64,000 bases of DNA from positions 1 to 64,000 of the forward strand of contig JBGTSB010000009.1 in the NCBI GenBank assembly GCA_041940525.1. The letters run 5' to 3'. The DNA is from JAKAXS01 sp041940525 (GTDB taxonomy: Bacteria > Pseudomonadota > Alphaproteobacteria > Rhizobiales > Hyphomicrobiaceae). The position numbers and the translations under genes were made by a program. Under the pieces are notes generated by a model. The model was not told the DNA's origin, made no database searches, and was given only the letters and a program-made list of their open reading frames with translations. Of this stretch, positions 53,344 to 61,705 are shown one piece after another; position 1 is the stretch's first letter; each line of letters begins with the position of its first letter.

Positions 53344-54084
53344 ATGTCTCGGAACGATCAACTGGACGGCCGCCTCGCATTTGTCACCGGAGCTTCGCGC
53401 GGTCTTGGAAGGGCCGTCGCGCTCGCGTTAGCAAAACGTGGCGCGCACGTTATCGCGACCGCAAGGACGAACGGCGCGCTTGAAGATTTAGACGATGCCA
53501 TTCGCGCTTTCGGCGGTTCGGCGACGTTGCTGCCGCTAGACCTTTCAAAAACCGAAAAGCTCGACCAGCTGGGTCCGACGATCTTTCAACGTTGGACGCA
53601 TCTCGACATTTTGGTGGCCAACGCCGGGATTTTGGGGCCGCTTTCTCCTCTTCCGCACGTTACGGCTGATGCTTGGAACGCGGTGATTGATACAAACCTT
53701 TCTGCCAACTGGCGCTTGATCCGCACGTTTGATCCGTTGCTACAGCGCTCATCTGCCGGACGTGCCGTATTCATTACGTCAGGCGCGGCGAGCGCCAAGT
53801 ATGCCTACTGGGGGCCCTACGCTGTTTCCAAGGCGGGCCTGGAAGCGCTGGCTAAGACGTATGCTTTGGAAAACGAGAGCACGGACTTGAAGATTAACGT
53901 CGCCGATCCGGGTCCGATGTCGACGGCGATGCGCGCCAAGGCATTTCCAGGCGAAGATCCCAAGACTATTCCGCGTCCTGAAGACGTGGCCGAAATGGTC
54001 GTTGAGTTGTGCCTTCCGGGCGAAACCCGAAACGGAAGTATCGTTCGCTATCGTGAGTGGTCGAAAGATCGCGCGAAATCTTAG
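53344..54084 (+). CDS. Short-chain dehydrogenase/reductase
   Basis: A 246-residue classical SDR. The NAD(P) motif TGASRGLGRAVALALAKRG, at about 15-33, is followed by NAG, Ser in ITSGAASAKYAYWGPYAVSK with the catalytic Tyr-x3-Lys (YAVSK), and DPGPMSTAMRAKAFPGEDP. Its substrate is unknown. A gene of this family regularly follows purF in Rhizobiales, and the 9-base gap suggests one transcript. Confidence 0.9.
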   Translation: MSRNDQLDGRLAFVTGASRGLGRAVALALAKRGAHVIATARTNGALEDLDDAIRAFGGSATLLPLDLSKTEKLDQLGPTIFQRWTHLDILVANAGILGPLSPLPHVTADAWNAVIDTNLSANWRLIRTFDPLLQRSSAGRAVFITSGAASAKYAYWGPYAVSKAGLEALAKTYALENESTDLKINVADPGPMSTAMRAKAFPGEDPKTIPRPEDVAEMVVELCLPGETRNGSIVRYREWSKDRAKS

Positions 54085-54258
54085 GCAGATGCGCCGCCCG
54101 AGCTTTTCTCCCACGCGGATCCCGTAAACTTTGCTGAACTTCTCTGCTGCTGACGCGTTTTGGCGGCACGGACTTGGAGTATAGGCCGGTATTTGCCTGC
54201 TCTGAAGACGTGCGCGTCGCCATGCGTGCGACTAACGATAATGAATAGAGAGGATGTC

Positions 54259-54795
54259 ATGAAACGTTTGATGATTGCCATGATGGCTGCGGTTTCCATT
54301 CCAGCTTTGGCTGCAGCACAGACGCAAATCGACACAGATAAGGCCCCTCAGAAGCAGCTGAATGAGGCTGTTCCGACGATGAAGAACCCTGAGGGCACTG
54401 ATGGAATGCATCCGCCGCAGAAGGCGATGGATGAGGCTACAGAAAGTCAGAAGCCTTCCAGCGCATCCACGGGTGCCAGCACTGGCGAGAGTGGATCGTC
54501 TGCTGCGACTGCGACAGATCCCAAGATGGAAAACACGCAGTCCTCGTCGGACAAGCAGCACGCTCCCCAGGAAATGCTGAACGAAGCAACGCCGACCATG
54601 AAGAATCCTGAGGGAACCGACGGTTTGCATCCGCCACAGAAGGCCATGGATAAGGCAACCGACCTTGAGAAGGCACCTAGTGCTGCTACGGGTGACAGCA
54701 CGGGTGAGAGTGGTTCGTCTACCTGGAACGCTGACGAGAATAAAAACGCTAGTGAAAAGGCTGCGCCTTCTAGCGAAGAGAAGAACAGTCAGTAA
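54259..54795 (+). CDS. Secreted protein with a duplicated 53-residue repeat
   Basis: A 178-residue protein of unknown function. A signal peptide (MKRLMIAMMAAVSIPALAAA) occupies residues 1-20. Two 53-residue copies follow, at 29-81 and 102-154, sharing LNEA-PTMKNPEGTDG-HPPQKAMD-AT and ending STGESGSS; between them is an acidic Gln/Ser/Asp linker. The whole mature protein is hydrophilic, without Cys and probably disordered. The ATG at 54259 is preferred over the frame start at 54160 because of the signal peptide and the AGAGAGGA upstream. It is convergent with the DUF3309 gene. It may be an alphaproteobacterial stress-related periplasmic protein, which I cannot confirm. Confidence 0.82.
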   Translation: MKRLMIAMMAAVSIPALAAAQTQIDTDKAPQKQLNEAVPTMKNPEGTDGMHPPQKAMDEATESQKPSSASTGASTGESGSSAATATDPKMENTQSSSDKQHAPQEMLNEATPTMKNPEGTDGLHPPQKAMDKATDLEKAPSAATGDSTGESGSSTWNADENKNASEKAAPSSEEKNSQ

Positions 54796-54818
54796 TTCAT
54801 TGCTGAGAGACCAAGAGC

Positions 54819-54848
54819 AAAGGCCGCCGGTACTCCGGCGGCCTTTTT
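54819..54848. terminator. Bidirectional terminator between repeat protein and DUF3309 gene
   Basis: GGCCGCCGG and CCGGCGGCC form a 9-bp GC stem with loop TACT, flanked by AAA on the left and TTTTT on the right, so it is a good rho-independent terminator for the plus-strand gene and a weaker one for the minus-strand gene, whose stop is at 54851. Confidence 0.88.
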
Positions 54849-54850
54849 CG

Positions 54851-55009
54851 TTAGATCCGGCCAAGCAAAGCCAGAATGAGCAGGATGATGAGAATGGTGC
54901 CGACGAGGCCGGACGGGCCATAACCCCATCCGCGGCTGTGCGGCCAAGATGGGAGGGCGCCGATGAGCGCCAAAATGAGAATAATTATGAGAATAGTTGT
55001 AAGGGTCAT
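54851..55009 (-). CDS. DUF3309 family small membrane protein
   Basis: A 52-residue protein starting at ATG 55009, with a GTGGAGG ribosome binding site about 8 bases upstream. It has two hydrophobic helices (about 3-18, ILIIILILALIGALP, and about 36-50, TILIILLILALLG) joined by SWPHSRGWGYGPSG, the conserved loop of the DUF3309 family. Such proteins are common, often in several copies, in alphaproteobacteria; their function is unknown. It is convergent with the repeat protein, sharing the terminator. Confidence 0.9.
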   Translation of the reverse strand: MTLTTILIIILILALIGALPSWPHSRGWGYGPSGLVGTILIILLILALLGRI

Positions 55010-55132
55010 TACATAGGCCTCCACGAGTTAAGTGGAAGCTGAATGCTCAGCGCGCAATTTTTGTTCCTGACAAGTGCAGCAGCCGCAATGCGAGACCCTT
55101 TTAATCCGTATGCCGTCGATTGGCATGCGAAT

Positions 55133-55177
55133 TGATACGTCCTTTCCCGAGAATTAATCGTTCGGGAGATTGTATCA
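55133..55177 (+). promoter_or_regulatory. Composite hairpin covering the SUMF1-domain gene start
   Basis: TGATAC/GTATCA (outer, 55133-55138 with 55172-55177) and TCCCGA/TCGGGA (inner, 55145-55150 with 55162-55167) make a hairpin with a 6/4-base internal loop and an 11-base terminal loop. The ribosome binding sequence CGGGAGA and the A of the ATG at 55177 are paired in it. It is a candidate translational switch, possibly thermal. Confidence 0.5.
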
Positions 55178-55866
55178 TGATGGGATCAGCACACGCTGTT
55201 TTGGTGTTCTGCGCCGTCGCTTTGGTTAGCCTTGTCATCGGGCATCTGTTTCAGTTGAAAAGTCTGCGCGCTTCATTGGCCTACGTGACGATCGGTGCTT
55301 GGACGGCCGCCATGGCATTTGCAGTCCACGCGGCGGCCTGGGCCAAAGTGGAGGTCACTCCCGAGATTCCCACCGAGTTTGCTCAAACGTTGCCCCTCCG
55401 CGACTGTTCAGTATGTCCAGCGATGACACGTATTCCGGGCGGAACATTAAGGTATGAGCACAGCGACGGGCGTGTTGTGAGCTACAAGATCTGGCCCGGC
55501 TTCTTGATATCTGAAAGGCCTGTCTCGCGCCGTTCCTATGCAGCGTTTGTTAAGGAAACCGGCCGCGCTTACACGGATTGCACGGCGGGTGCCGGTCTCG
55601 ATATTCCCGAAACCTGTGTGTCGCGTGATGACGCTGAAGCTTATGCGCAATGGCTCATCAGCAAGTCGTCGCAGCCGTATGAACTGCCAAGTGACGTGCA
55701 ATGGCGGCACGCCGTGAAGGCTTCCAAGGTCCAGGCTGGGATTGAAATCTCTCCCGCCGTGCCGGAATTGGTCGGAGACTGCGACGGTCAATGTGTTCCG
55801 CGTAATGCTGCCACAACCGGCCGGCCGTTCCGTCTCATGCGCCGTCTGTCTTTGTCGTTGAACTGA
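55177..55866 (+). CDS. Membrane-anchored short SUMF1/FGE-domain protein
   Basis: A 229-residue protein. Two transmembrane helices (about 4-26 and 32-55) are followed by an extracytoplasmic SUMF1/formylglycine-generating-enzyme-like domain (about 75-229) with CSVCPAMTRIPGGTLRYE, RPVSRRSYAAFVKETG and SRDDAEAYAQWLISKS followed by YELPSDVQWRHAVKA, matching the family start to middle. The domain is about 150 residues instead of 250 or more; the C-terminal part is shortened to a Cys-containing GDCDGQCVPRN and RPFRLMR. A normal FGE copper-Cys pair cannot be confirmed, so it may bind rather than modify. Start at 55177 is set by the CGGGAGA upstream, which lies in a hairpin. Confidence 0.78.
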   Translation: MMGSAHAVLVFCAVALVSLVIGHLFQLKSLRASLAYVTIGAWTAAMAFAVHAAAWAKVEVTPEIPTEFAQTLPLRDCSVCPAMTRIPGGTLRYEHSDGRVVSYKIWPGFLISERPVSRRSYAAFVKETGRAYTDCTAGAGLDIPETCVSRDDAEAYAQWLISKSSQPYELPSDVQWRHAVKASKVQAGIEISPAVPELVGDCDGQCVPRNAATTGRPFRLMRRLSLSLN

Positions 55867-55932
55867 GGGTGCTTTGCACGATGCGCCAATCTGGGTTATG
55901 GGCAGCCGGGTTCGTATCCAATAGAGTTCGCT

Positions 55933-56742
55933 ATGCTCATCGACCACCACTGTCATTTGGATTTTCCCCAGTTCGCGAGCGATCTGGATGGGCTGATCGC
56001 ACGCGCTGGGGACGCCGGCGTTGGCGTGATGATTACGATTTCAACGCGCATTCGCCAGTTCGATCGCGTGCTCGCGGTCGCTGAGCGGTTCGACAATGTC
56101 TACTGCTCTGTTGGGACGCATCCTCACAACGCGCATGAAGAACTCGACATTCCGGTGAGCGAAATCGTGCGGCTGTCGCGGCATCCGAAGGTCGTGGCAA
56201 TCGGCGAAGCTGGGCTGGATTACTATTACAAGAATTCAACACCAGACGCGCAGGCTGAGGGCTTTCGCAATCACATCGCTGCTGCGCGGGAAACTGGGCT
56301 GCCGTTGGAGATCCACACGCGCGAAGCCGATGCGGATACGATTGCGATTTTGGAAGACGAGCACGCTAAGGGCCCCTTCCCCGCCGTGTTGCATTGCTTC
56401 ACCGGCGGCGAAGCTCTGGCCAAGCGCGCCGTTGAGCTTGGCCTGTATGTTTCGTTTTCTGGTGTGATCAGCTTCAAAAAATCAGATGAGCTGCGAGCTG
56501 TCGCGGCTGCGCTACCGCTGGATCGCTTATTGGTTGAGACAGACGCACCGTATTTGGCGCCGGAACCGTTTCGGGGCAAGACAAACGAACCAGCTTATGT
56601 CGCGCATACGGCGGCGGCGCTTGCCAAGGCGCGTGGCATCTCTGTCGAAGACATAGCTGCTGCGACGACGGCAAACGTTATGCGGCTGTACCAAAAAATT
56701 CCGCGATCGCATGCGCCCGCAGCGACGGGCACGGCGGCATGA
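55933..56742 (+). CDS. tatD: TatD family metal-dependent deoxyribonuclease
   Basis: A 269-residue TatD-family hydrolase of the amidohydrolase superfamily. Metal ligands are His6 and His8 (DHHCHLDF), Glu in IGEAGLDYYY, His in LEIHTREAD, His in VLHCFTGGEA and Asp in VETDAPYLAPEPF. It hydrolyses DNA or RNA ends in repair and turnover. Its stop overlaps the ATG of the next gene (ATGA), so the pair is translationally coupled, as is common. Confidence 0.94.
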   Translation: MLIDHHCHLDFPQFASDLDGLIARAGDAGVGVMITISTRIRQFDRVLAVAERFDNVYCSVGTHPHNAHEELDIPVSEIVRLSRHPKVVAIGEAGLDYYYKNSTPDAQAEGFRNHIAAARETGLPLEIHTREADADTIAILEDEHAKGPFPAVLHCFTGGEALAKRAVELGLYVSFSGVISFKKSDELRAVAAALPLDRLLVETDAPYLAPEPFRGKTNEPAYVAHTAAALAKARGISVEDIAAATTANVMRLYQKIPRSHAPAATGTAA

Positions 56743-57533
56743 ACCACCGGCTGATTATTCTGGGGTGCGGCTCGTCGGGTGGCGTTCCGCGCCTTGGTCC
56801 TTCTTGGGGTGCGTGTGACCCGTCAGAACCGAAGAACCGCCGCCGCCGCTGTTCTGTGCTCGTCGAAAAGCTCTCCAAAGGGGCGCGGACAAGTGTCTTG
56901 ATTGATACTTCTCCGGATCTGCGTGAGCAGCTTCTGGCAGCACGCGTGCAGGCGCTGGATGGCGTGCTCTATACCCACGACCATGCCGATCACACCCATG
57001 GCATCGACGACCTTAGGATGGTCGCCTACGCCATGAAGAAGCGGCTTGACGTTTATTTTGATGAGCCCACGCGGGCGAGCTTGGAGCCGCGCTTTCGCTA
57101 CTGCTTCGAGCGCCCCGAGGGGTCGTCCTACTCCCCGATCCTGAAACCGCATTCGATCGAGCCTGGCAAGGCCATTGCGATTGAAGGGCCGGCCGGCACG
57201 CTATCTGCTCAGCCCATTTCGCAGATGCATGGCGACATTCCAACACTGGGTTTTCGGTTTGCTGGGTTGGCGTATTCGCCCGACATCAGCGACATTCCAG
57301 AGGCGTCCATTCCAGCTCTGGAAAACCTCGATGTTTGGGTGGTCGACGCTTTGCGCCACACGGCCCACCCCAGTCACTTCCACGTCAAGAAAGCGCTGGA
57401 GTGGATCGAACGGCTTCGTCCAAAGCGCGCGATCCTGACCCACATGACAGCGGATCTGGACTACGCGACCTTGAAGCGTGAGCTGCCGGATCACGTGGAG
57501 CCGGCTTACGACGGCATGGTTGTTGAGTTCTGA
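56739..57533 (+). CDS. MBL-fold metallohydrolase (PhnP/lipoate-octanoate-like)
   Basis: A 264-residue metallo-beta-lactamase-fold protein. The metal motif HDHADH is at 80-85 (His80, His82, Asp84, His85), with DTSPDLREQL upstream and THMTADLDY near the C-terminus. The N-terminus LGCGSSGGVPRLGPSWGACDP is typical of the PhnP-like phosphodiesterase group, which often sits after tatD. It overlaps tatD by 4 bases and is convergent with ettA, 16 bases apart. Confidence 0.9.
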   Translation: MNHRLIILGCGSSGGVPRLGPSWGACDPSEPKNRRRRCSVLVEKLSKGARTSVLIDTSPDLREQLLAARVQALDGVLYTHDHADHTHGIDDLRMVAYAMKKRLDVYFDEPTRASLEPRFRYCFERPEGSSYSPILKPHSIEPGKAIAIEGPAGTLSAQPISQMHGDIPTLGFRFAGLAYSPDISDIPEASIPALENLDVWVVDALRHTAHPSHFHVKKALEWIERLRPKRAILTHMTADLDYATLKRELPDHVEPAYDGMVVEF

Positions 57534-57549
57534 TCTGCCGCCGCCGGTG

Positions 57550-59211
57550 TTATCGTTCGAAGCGCTTGTACTTGATGCGGTGCGGCTCGACGGCCTGATC
57601 GCCCAACCGCCGCTTCTTGTCCTCTTCGTAGTCGGCGAAGTTGCCTTCGAACCACTCGACGTGGCTATCGCCTTCAAACGCGAGAATGTGGGTCGCTAGC
57701 CGGTCCAGGAAGAAGCGGTCATGCGAAATCACCACGGCGCAGCCTGGGAAGTCCTCGAGTGCGGATTCCAAAGCCGATAGCGTTTCCGTATCGAGGTCGT
57801 TTGTCGGTTCGTCGAGCAGCAGCAGGTTGCCGCCTTCTTTCAGCATTTTTGCCAGGTGCACACGGTTGCGCTCACCGCCCGACAACAGTCCAACCTTCTT
57901 TTGCTGGTCAGGCCCTTTGAAATTGAACCAGCCGACGTAGGCGCGGCTCGGCACTTCCTTCTTCTCGCCCAACTTCATCACGTCGTTGCCGCCGGAGATT
58001 TCCTCCCAGACGGTTGCCTTGTCGTTCAAGTGATCACGGCTCTGGTCGACATAGGACAGCTTGACTGTGTCGCCTAAACGGATCGATCCGCCATCGGGCT
58101 CCTCTTTACCGGTCAGCAGCTTGAAAAGCGTGGTTTTACCGGCACCGTTCGGGCCGATAACGCCAACGATGCCACCTGGGGGCAGTTTGAAGGACAGGTC
58201 CTCAAAGAGCAGCCGGTCGCCGAAGGCTTTCGACAATCCTTCCGCTTCGATGACCATGTCGCCAAGGCGCGGTGCCGGGGCGATCTGAATGGTCGCGCGG
58301 CCGGTCTCTTCGCGCCCTGCTTCGTCGGCCAGCTTTTCGTAAGCCGTGATACGCGCCTTGGACTTGGCTTGGCGTGCCTTTGGCGATGAGCGGATCCACT
58401 CCAACTCGCGCTTGAGCATCTTCTGGCGGCCTTCCTCTTGGCCCTTCTCCACTTCCAGGCGCTTGGCCTTCTGTTCCAGCCAGCTTGAGTAGTTGCCCTT
58501 GTAGGGTACGCCTTGGCCGCGGTCGAGTTCGAGCGTCCAGTCGGTGATGTTGTCGAGGAAGTAGCGGTCATGGGTCACGAGGATTACGCAGCCGGTGTAT
58601 TCCTTGAGGTACCGCTCCAGCCAAGCGACGCTCTCGGCGTCAAGATGGTTCGTCGGTTCGTCGAGGAGAAGAATATCCGGTTTGGCAAGCAGTAAACGGG
58701 TCAAGGCCACGCGGCGCTTTTCACCGCCAGAGAGCTTGCTGACATCCGCATCGCCGGGTGGACAGCGCAGAGCGTCCAGCGCTTGTTCGACCTGCGTATC
58801 GAGATCCCACAAGTCTTGCGCGTCGATCTGATCTTGCAGCGTGGTCATCTCGTCGGCCGTTTCTTCCGAGTAGTTGGCCGCGATTTCGTTGTAGCGATCA
58901 AGAATGGCCTTCTTCTCGGCAACGCCTTCCATGGCATTGCCAAGCACGTCCTTGTCGGCGTCGAGTTCCGGTTCCTGAGGCAGGTAGCCGACCTTGATGC
59001 CATCTGCGGCCCAGGCTTCGCCGATAAAGTCGCCCGTTTGGCCGGCCATTATCTTCAGCAACGTTGACTTACCGGCACCGTTCAGGCCCACGACGCCAAT
59101 CTTGGCGCCGGGTAAGAACGATAGCGAAATGTCTTTGAGAACCTGCTTGCCCCCCGGATAGGTCTTGGAGAGCTTGTGCATGTGATAAACGTACTGGTTT
59201 GCTGCAGCCAT
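57550..59211 (-). CDS. ettA: ABC-F protein EttA (energy-dependent translational throttle)
   Basis: A 553-residue ABC-F ATPase that binds the ribosomal E site and gates elongation by ATP/ADP ratio. Both ABC cassettes are intact: Walker A GLNGAGKSTLLKIM and GPNGAGKTTLFKLL, signature LSGGEKRRVALTRLLL and LLSGGERNRVHLAK, Walker B LLLDEPTNHLD and LLLDEPTNDLD. Between them is the linker with the P-site tRNA interaction motif (about 250-330, basic), and a short arm in cassette 1. The N-terminus QYVYHMHKLSKTYPGGK is EttA-like. It is transcribed alone. Confidence 0.95.
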   Translation of the reverse strand: MAAANQYVYHMHKLSKTYPGGKQVLKDISLSFLPGAKIGVVGLNGAGKSTLLKIMAGQTGDFIGEAWAADGIKVGYLPQEPELDADKDVLGNAMEGVAEKKAILDRYNEIAANYSEETADEMTTLQDQIDAQDLWDLDTQVEQALDALRCPPGDADVSKLSGGEKRRVALTRLLLAKPDILLLDEPTNHLDAESVAWLERYLKEYTGCVILVTHDRYFLDNITDWTLELDRGQGVPYKGNYSSWLEQKAKRLEVEKGQEEGRQKMLKRELEWIRSSPKARQAKSKARITAYEKLADEAGREETGRATIQIAPAPRLGDMVIEAEGLSKAFGDRLLFEDLSFKLPPGGIVGVIGPNGAGKTTLFKLLTGKEEPDGGSIRLGDTVKLSYVDQSRDHLNDKATVWEEISGGNDVMKLGEKKEVPSRAYVGWFNFKGPDQQKKVGLLSGGERNRVHLAKMLKEGGNLLLLDEPTNDLDTETLSALESALEDFPGCAVVISHDRFFLDRLATHILAFEGDSHVEWFEGNFADYEEDKKRRLGDQAVEPHRIKYKRFER

Positions 59212-59301
59212 CGCGGGCGCCCCTCAGTCTTGAGCGTTTCAAGGAAAATTGGCCGCGTTTTAGCGGATTGGGCCGCCAGATACAACGGGCGGCGGCGCGG
59301 C

Positions 59302-59988
59302 CTAAAGGTTGGATATTCCGGTGAAGAAGAAGTGGTTGAGCCCGACGGAAAAGACAAGCCATCCCCACAGGGTGTGTTCGATCCAGACAGCCCAGAACGA
59401 TCGCGCCGTGTGGTAGCGGACGGCGAATAACAGGCCCGTGATACAAGTGGATAGCAGCGCAAACGGCGTACCTACGACAATATGAGCTAAGCCGAACAAC
59501 GGTGCGTTGAGGGCAATACCTACCCAGCCGAAGCGGCCGAAGAGCGGGCCATAGCGGTGGAAATAGAACGTGCGGTAGATGAACTCCTGAGCCAACACGG
59601 ACGCGAACGGATAGAGCAGCATGATCCGCTTCCACGTTTCCGGGCGGTTCAGAGGCATGTCCATGAACCAATCCGGCCGCTCCGTCTTCACCCAATACGT
59701 GACGGCACTGCCGGCTACGACGAAGACCAAGATGATCGTGAGTGCGGTGCGCCAGCCGAAGCCAGCGCGCAGCTCGCGCCGCAGTTGGAACGTGCGGTCT
59801 GAGACCAAAATGAGGATAACGACGGCTAGTATCGGGATCAGGGCGAGGAACAATGGGATGCGTTCCTGCTTGATGACAAGGTCGATCCCCAACGGCGCGG
59901 CTACGAACAGCAGTAGGAGTTCAAGTGCCAGCCAGAGCCGCCACACCGGGGATACTGGGCCATGACTGACGGTTCCAGCCGCACTCAT
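59302..59988 (-). CDS. CPBP family intramembrane metalloprotease
   Basis: A 228-residue membrane protein with about six helices. Motif 1 of CPBP proteases reads QEFIYR, with Gln in place of the first Glu of EExxxR, and motif 2 is FGLAH (FxxxH) in NAPLFGLAHIVVG. The catalytic glutamate and histidine are therefore kept, but the first Glu is not. Members are CAAX-like or bacteriocin self-immunity proteases; the substrate is unknown. I use the ATG at 59988 (MSAAGTVS); the frame is also open to a TTG at 60015 that overlaps the upstream gene. It lies just after the ELM1 gene. Confidence 0.8.
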   Translation of the reverse strand: MSAAGTVSHGPVSPVWRLWLALELLLLFVAAPLGIDLVIKQERIPLFLALIPILAVVILILVSDRTFQLRRELRAGFGWRTALTIILVFVVAGSAVTYWVKTERPDWFMDMPLNRPETWKRIMLLYPFASVLAQEFIYRTFYFHRYGPLFGRFGWVGIALNAPLFGLAHIVVGTPFALLSTCITGLLFAVRYHTARSFWAVWIEHTLWGWLVFSVGLNHFFFTGISNL

Positions 59989-60011
59989 ATGGGATTTTGG
60001 CCGTTCGCCGC

Positions 60012-61064
60012 TCAACGCCGGTCACCTGCAGTTTGGTTCTTTTCGGTCTTCCAGCGAGCGTACCGCCGCGCGATTTCTGCCGCGATCTCGGTGGCGGAGT
60101 AAAGAGGATCGTAGGACCAATCCTCGAGCAGGTCGTTCGCGGTTTCAATCTGGCGTGTTGCACCGTGCGCGGTAAGGGCTTTGTGAAAGCGGTTGAATTT
60201 CGCCGACCCGCCTCTGGGGTGAAACACATGGACCGGTTTCCCAGTCGCGCAAGCTTCGCCGATCATGTTGACGCTGTCGGCCGTAACGATGAAGGCATCG
60301 GCGTTTGCCAGGAAATGAGGATATGGATTATCCCCCTCGCCCGGCTGCCACAAATAGTGGTCGGCACGTTTCGCGGCGAACGCGATGGGTTGCAAGAGCG
60401 CTTCTGGTGTACGCCGTGAGGTGGTGATCATCAGGCTGATGCCAGGAAGGGCCGCGACGTCGCTGATGAGCGCGACCAGTCTCCCCACATCCTGGATGCC
60501 GTAGCGATAGTCGCCGTTCGGTCCGCCAATCAGTAAGGCCACACGCCGCCCTTTGAGATCGGCAATGCTAGACGGGACGTCCTCTCGTAGCGTGGCCAGA
60601 AGGTCCGGCGAGAAGCGGTGCGGTGACGTCAGGGTTGTAATGACATTTCCGCCGCGCCGTTTGTCATGTTGGGGGACCCAGAACATGTTGGCCGTGTCGG
60701 GGCCTGTTTTCGGGTCCAACATCATTACGGTAAACGTCGGCTGATCGTTGAGATTGTGCAGTGCACGGATGTAGGGGGCTGTCAAACGTCCGCACCCGAT
60801 TGCCAAATCAGGCCACGGAGGACTAAGCATGGCGCCCTTGCGTCCTGGCCTATCGTGACTAGGCGGCCGGCAATACGGGGCGAGCCGATTGTATACACCC
60901 TGAGCTTTGATTTGATTTATTGTCGCGCGCAACCTAAGCTGGTCAACAACCCCTGTGGTGATTGTGTTATTGCCTGCTTTTCCGTCAGAAAATATCCAAC
61001 ATGAGGTCCTTTCCGGGAACGAAATTTCAGGTTCGAAAGTTTTACTAACCAGAGTAGATTTCAT
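60012..61064 (-). CDS. ELM1-like (DUF1022) mitochondrial-fission family protein
   Basis: A 350-residue protein of the ELM1/DUF1022 family, common in alphaproteobacteria and named after a plant mitochondrial-fission factor. It shows CWIFSDGKAGNNTIT near the N-terminus, PDLAIGCGRLTAPYIR, and the GT-B-like C-terminal block LLIGGPNGDYRYG, TTSRRTPEALLQ, LANADAFIVTADSVNMIGEA and GKPVHVFHPRGG. The GT-B resemblance suggests glycosyltransferase chemistry; no substrate is known. Its stop lies close to the CPBP gene, so the two are probably co-transcribed. It is divergent from the Lrp regulator. Confidence 0.87.
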   Translation of the reverse strand: MKSTLVSKTFEPEISFPERTSCWIFSDGKAGNNTITTGVVDQLRLRATINQIKAQGVYNRLAPYCRPPSHDRPGRKGAMLSPPWPDLAIGCGRLTAPYIRALHNLNDQPTFTVMMLDPKTGPDTANMFWVPQHDKRRGGNVITTLTSPHRFSPDLLATLREDVPSSIADLKGRRVALLIGGPNGDYRYGIQDVGRLVALISDVAALPGISLMITTSRRTPEALLQPIAFAAKRADHYLWQPGEGDNPYPHFLANADAFIVTADSVNMIGEACATGKPVHVFHPRGGSAKFNRFHKALTAHGATRQIETANDLLEDWSYDPLYSATEIAAEIARRYARWKTEKNQTAGDRR

Positions 61065-61157
61065 TGTGCGTGCTTGTGACCGGCCTCAAGAAGCCGTTTG
61101 ATAGCATAATTCGATCTAGCGAAACTTGACGCGCCGGAATGAGGACTGAGAAGCAAA

Positions 61158-61664
61158 ATGCCCGTTCGATTAGACGCCGTCGACTGGCGTATCATAAAAG
61201 AACTACAGACCGACGGCTCCATTACCAATGTCGCACTAGCAAGCCGTGTCGGTCTTTCCGCCCCGCCGTGTTTACGCCGTGTGAGAGCGCTTGAACAAGC
61301 TGGGCTAATTACTGGGTACACCACGCTTCTTGATGAGAAAGCGCTCGGGTTCGATCTCACCGCATTCGTGATGGTAGGGCTCCATTCGCAGGCCGAAGCT
61401 GACTTGCGTGATTTTGAAAATCGCGTCCTCGCTTGGCCGCTGGTGCGTGAAGCCTACATGCTATCGGGTGAGACCGATTATATTCTCAAATGCGTCGCAT
61501 CCGATCTTCCGGCTTTTCAAGACTTTATCTTGAAAGAGCTTACGGCCGCGCCGAATGTCGCGAGCGTCAAAACGAATTTGACTATTCGCCGCGCGAAACT
61601 AACGCCAGGCGTTCCGATCCCTTCGCAACCGACATCCGTTTCCGAGCAGAAACGCCGCGCTTAA
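61158..61664 (+). CDS. Lrp/AsnC family transcriptional regulator
   Basis: A 168-residue Lrp/AsnC protein. The N-terminal AsnC-type helix-turn-helix is LDAVDWRIIKELQTDG and NVALASRVGLSAPPCLRRVRALE, and the C-terminal RAM ligand-binding domain runs from about 70 to 150 (AYMLSGETDYILKCVASD). Members respond to amino acids and other small molecules. It is divergent from ELM1 across 93 bases, and autoregulation or control of ELM1 is possible. The effector cannot be told from sequence. Confidence 0.9.
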   Translation: MPVRLDAVDWRIIKELQTDGSITNVALASRVGLSAPPCLRRVRALEQAGLITGYTTLLDEKALGFDLTAFVMVGLHSQAEADLRDFENRVLAWPLVREAYMLSGETDYILKCVASDLPAFQDFILKELTAAPNVASVKTNLTIRRAKLTPGVPIPSQPTSVSEQKRRA

Positions 61665-61705
61665 CGGGCTAATGCCCAAGCTACAATCTAAGCTTGCTAC
61701 TTGAT

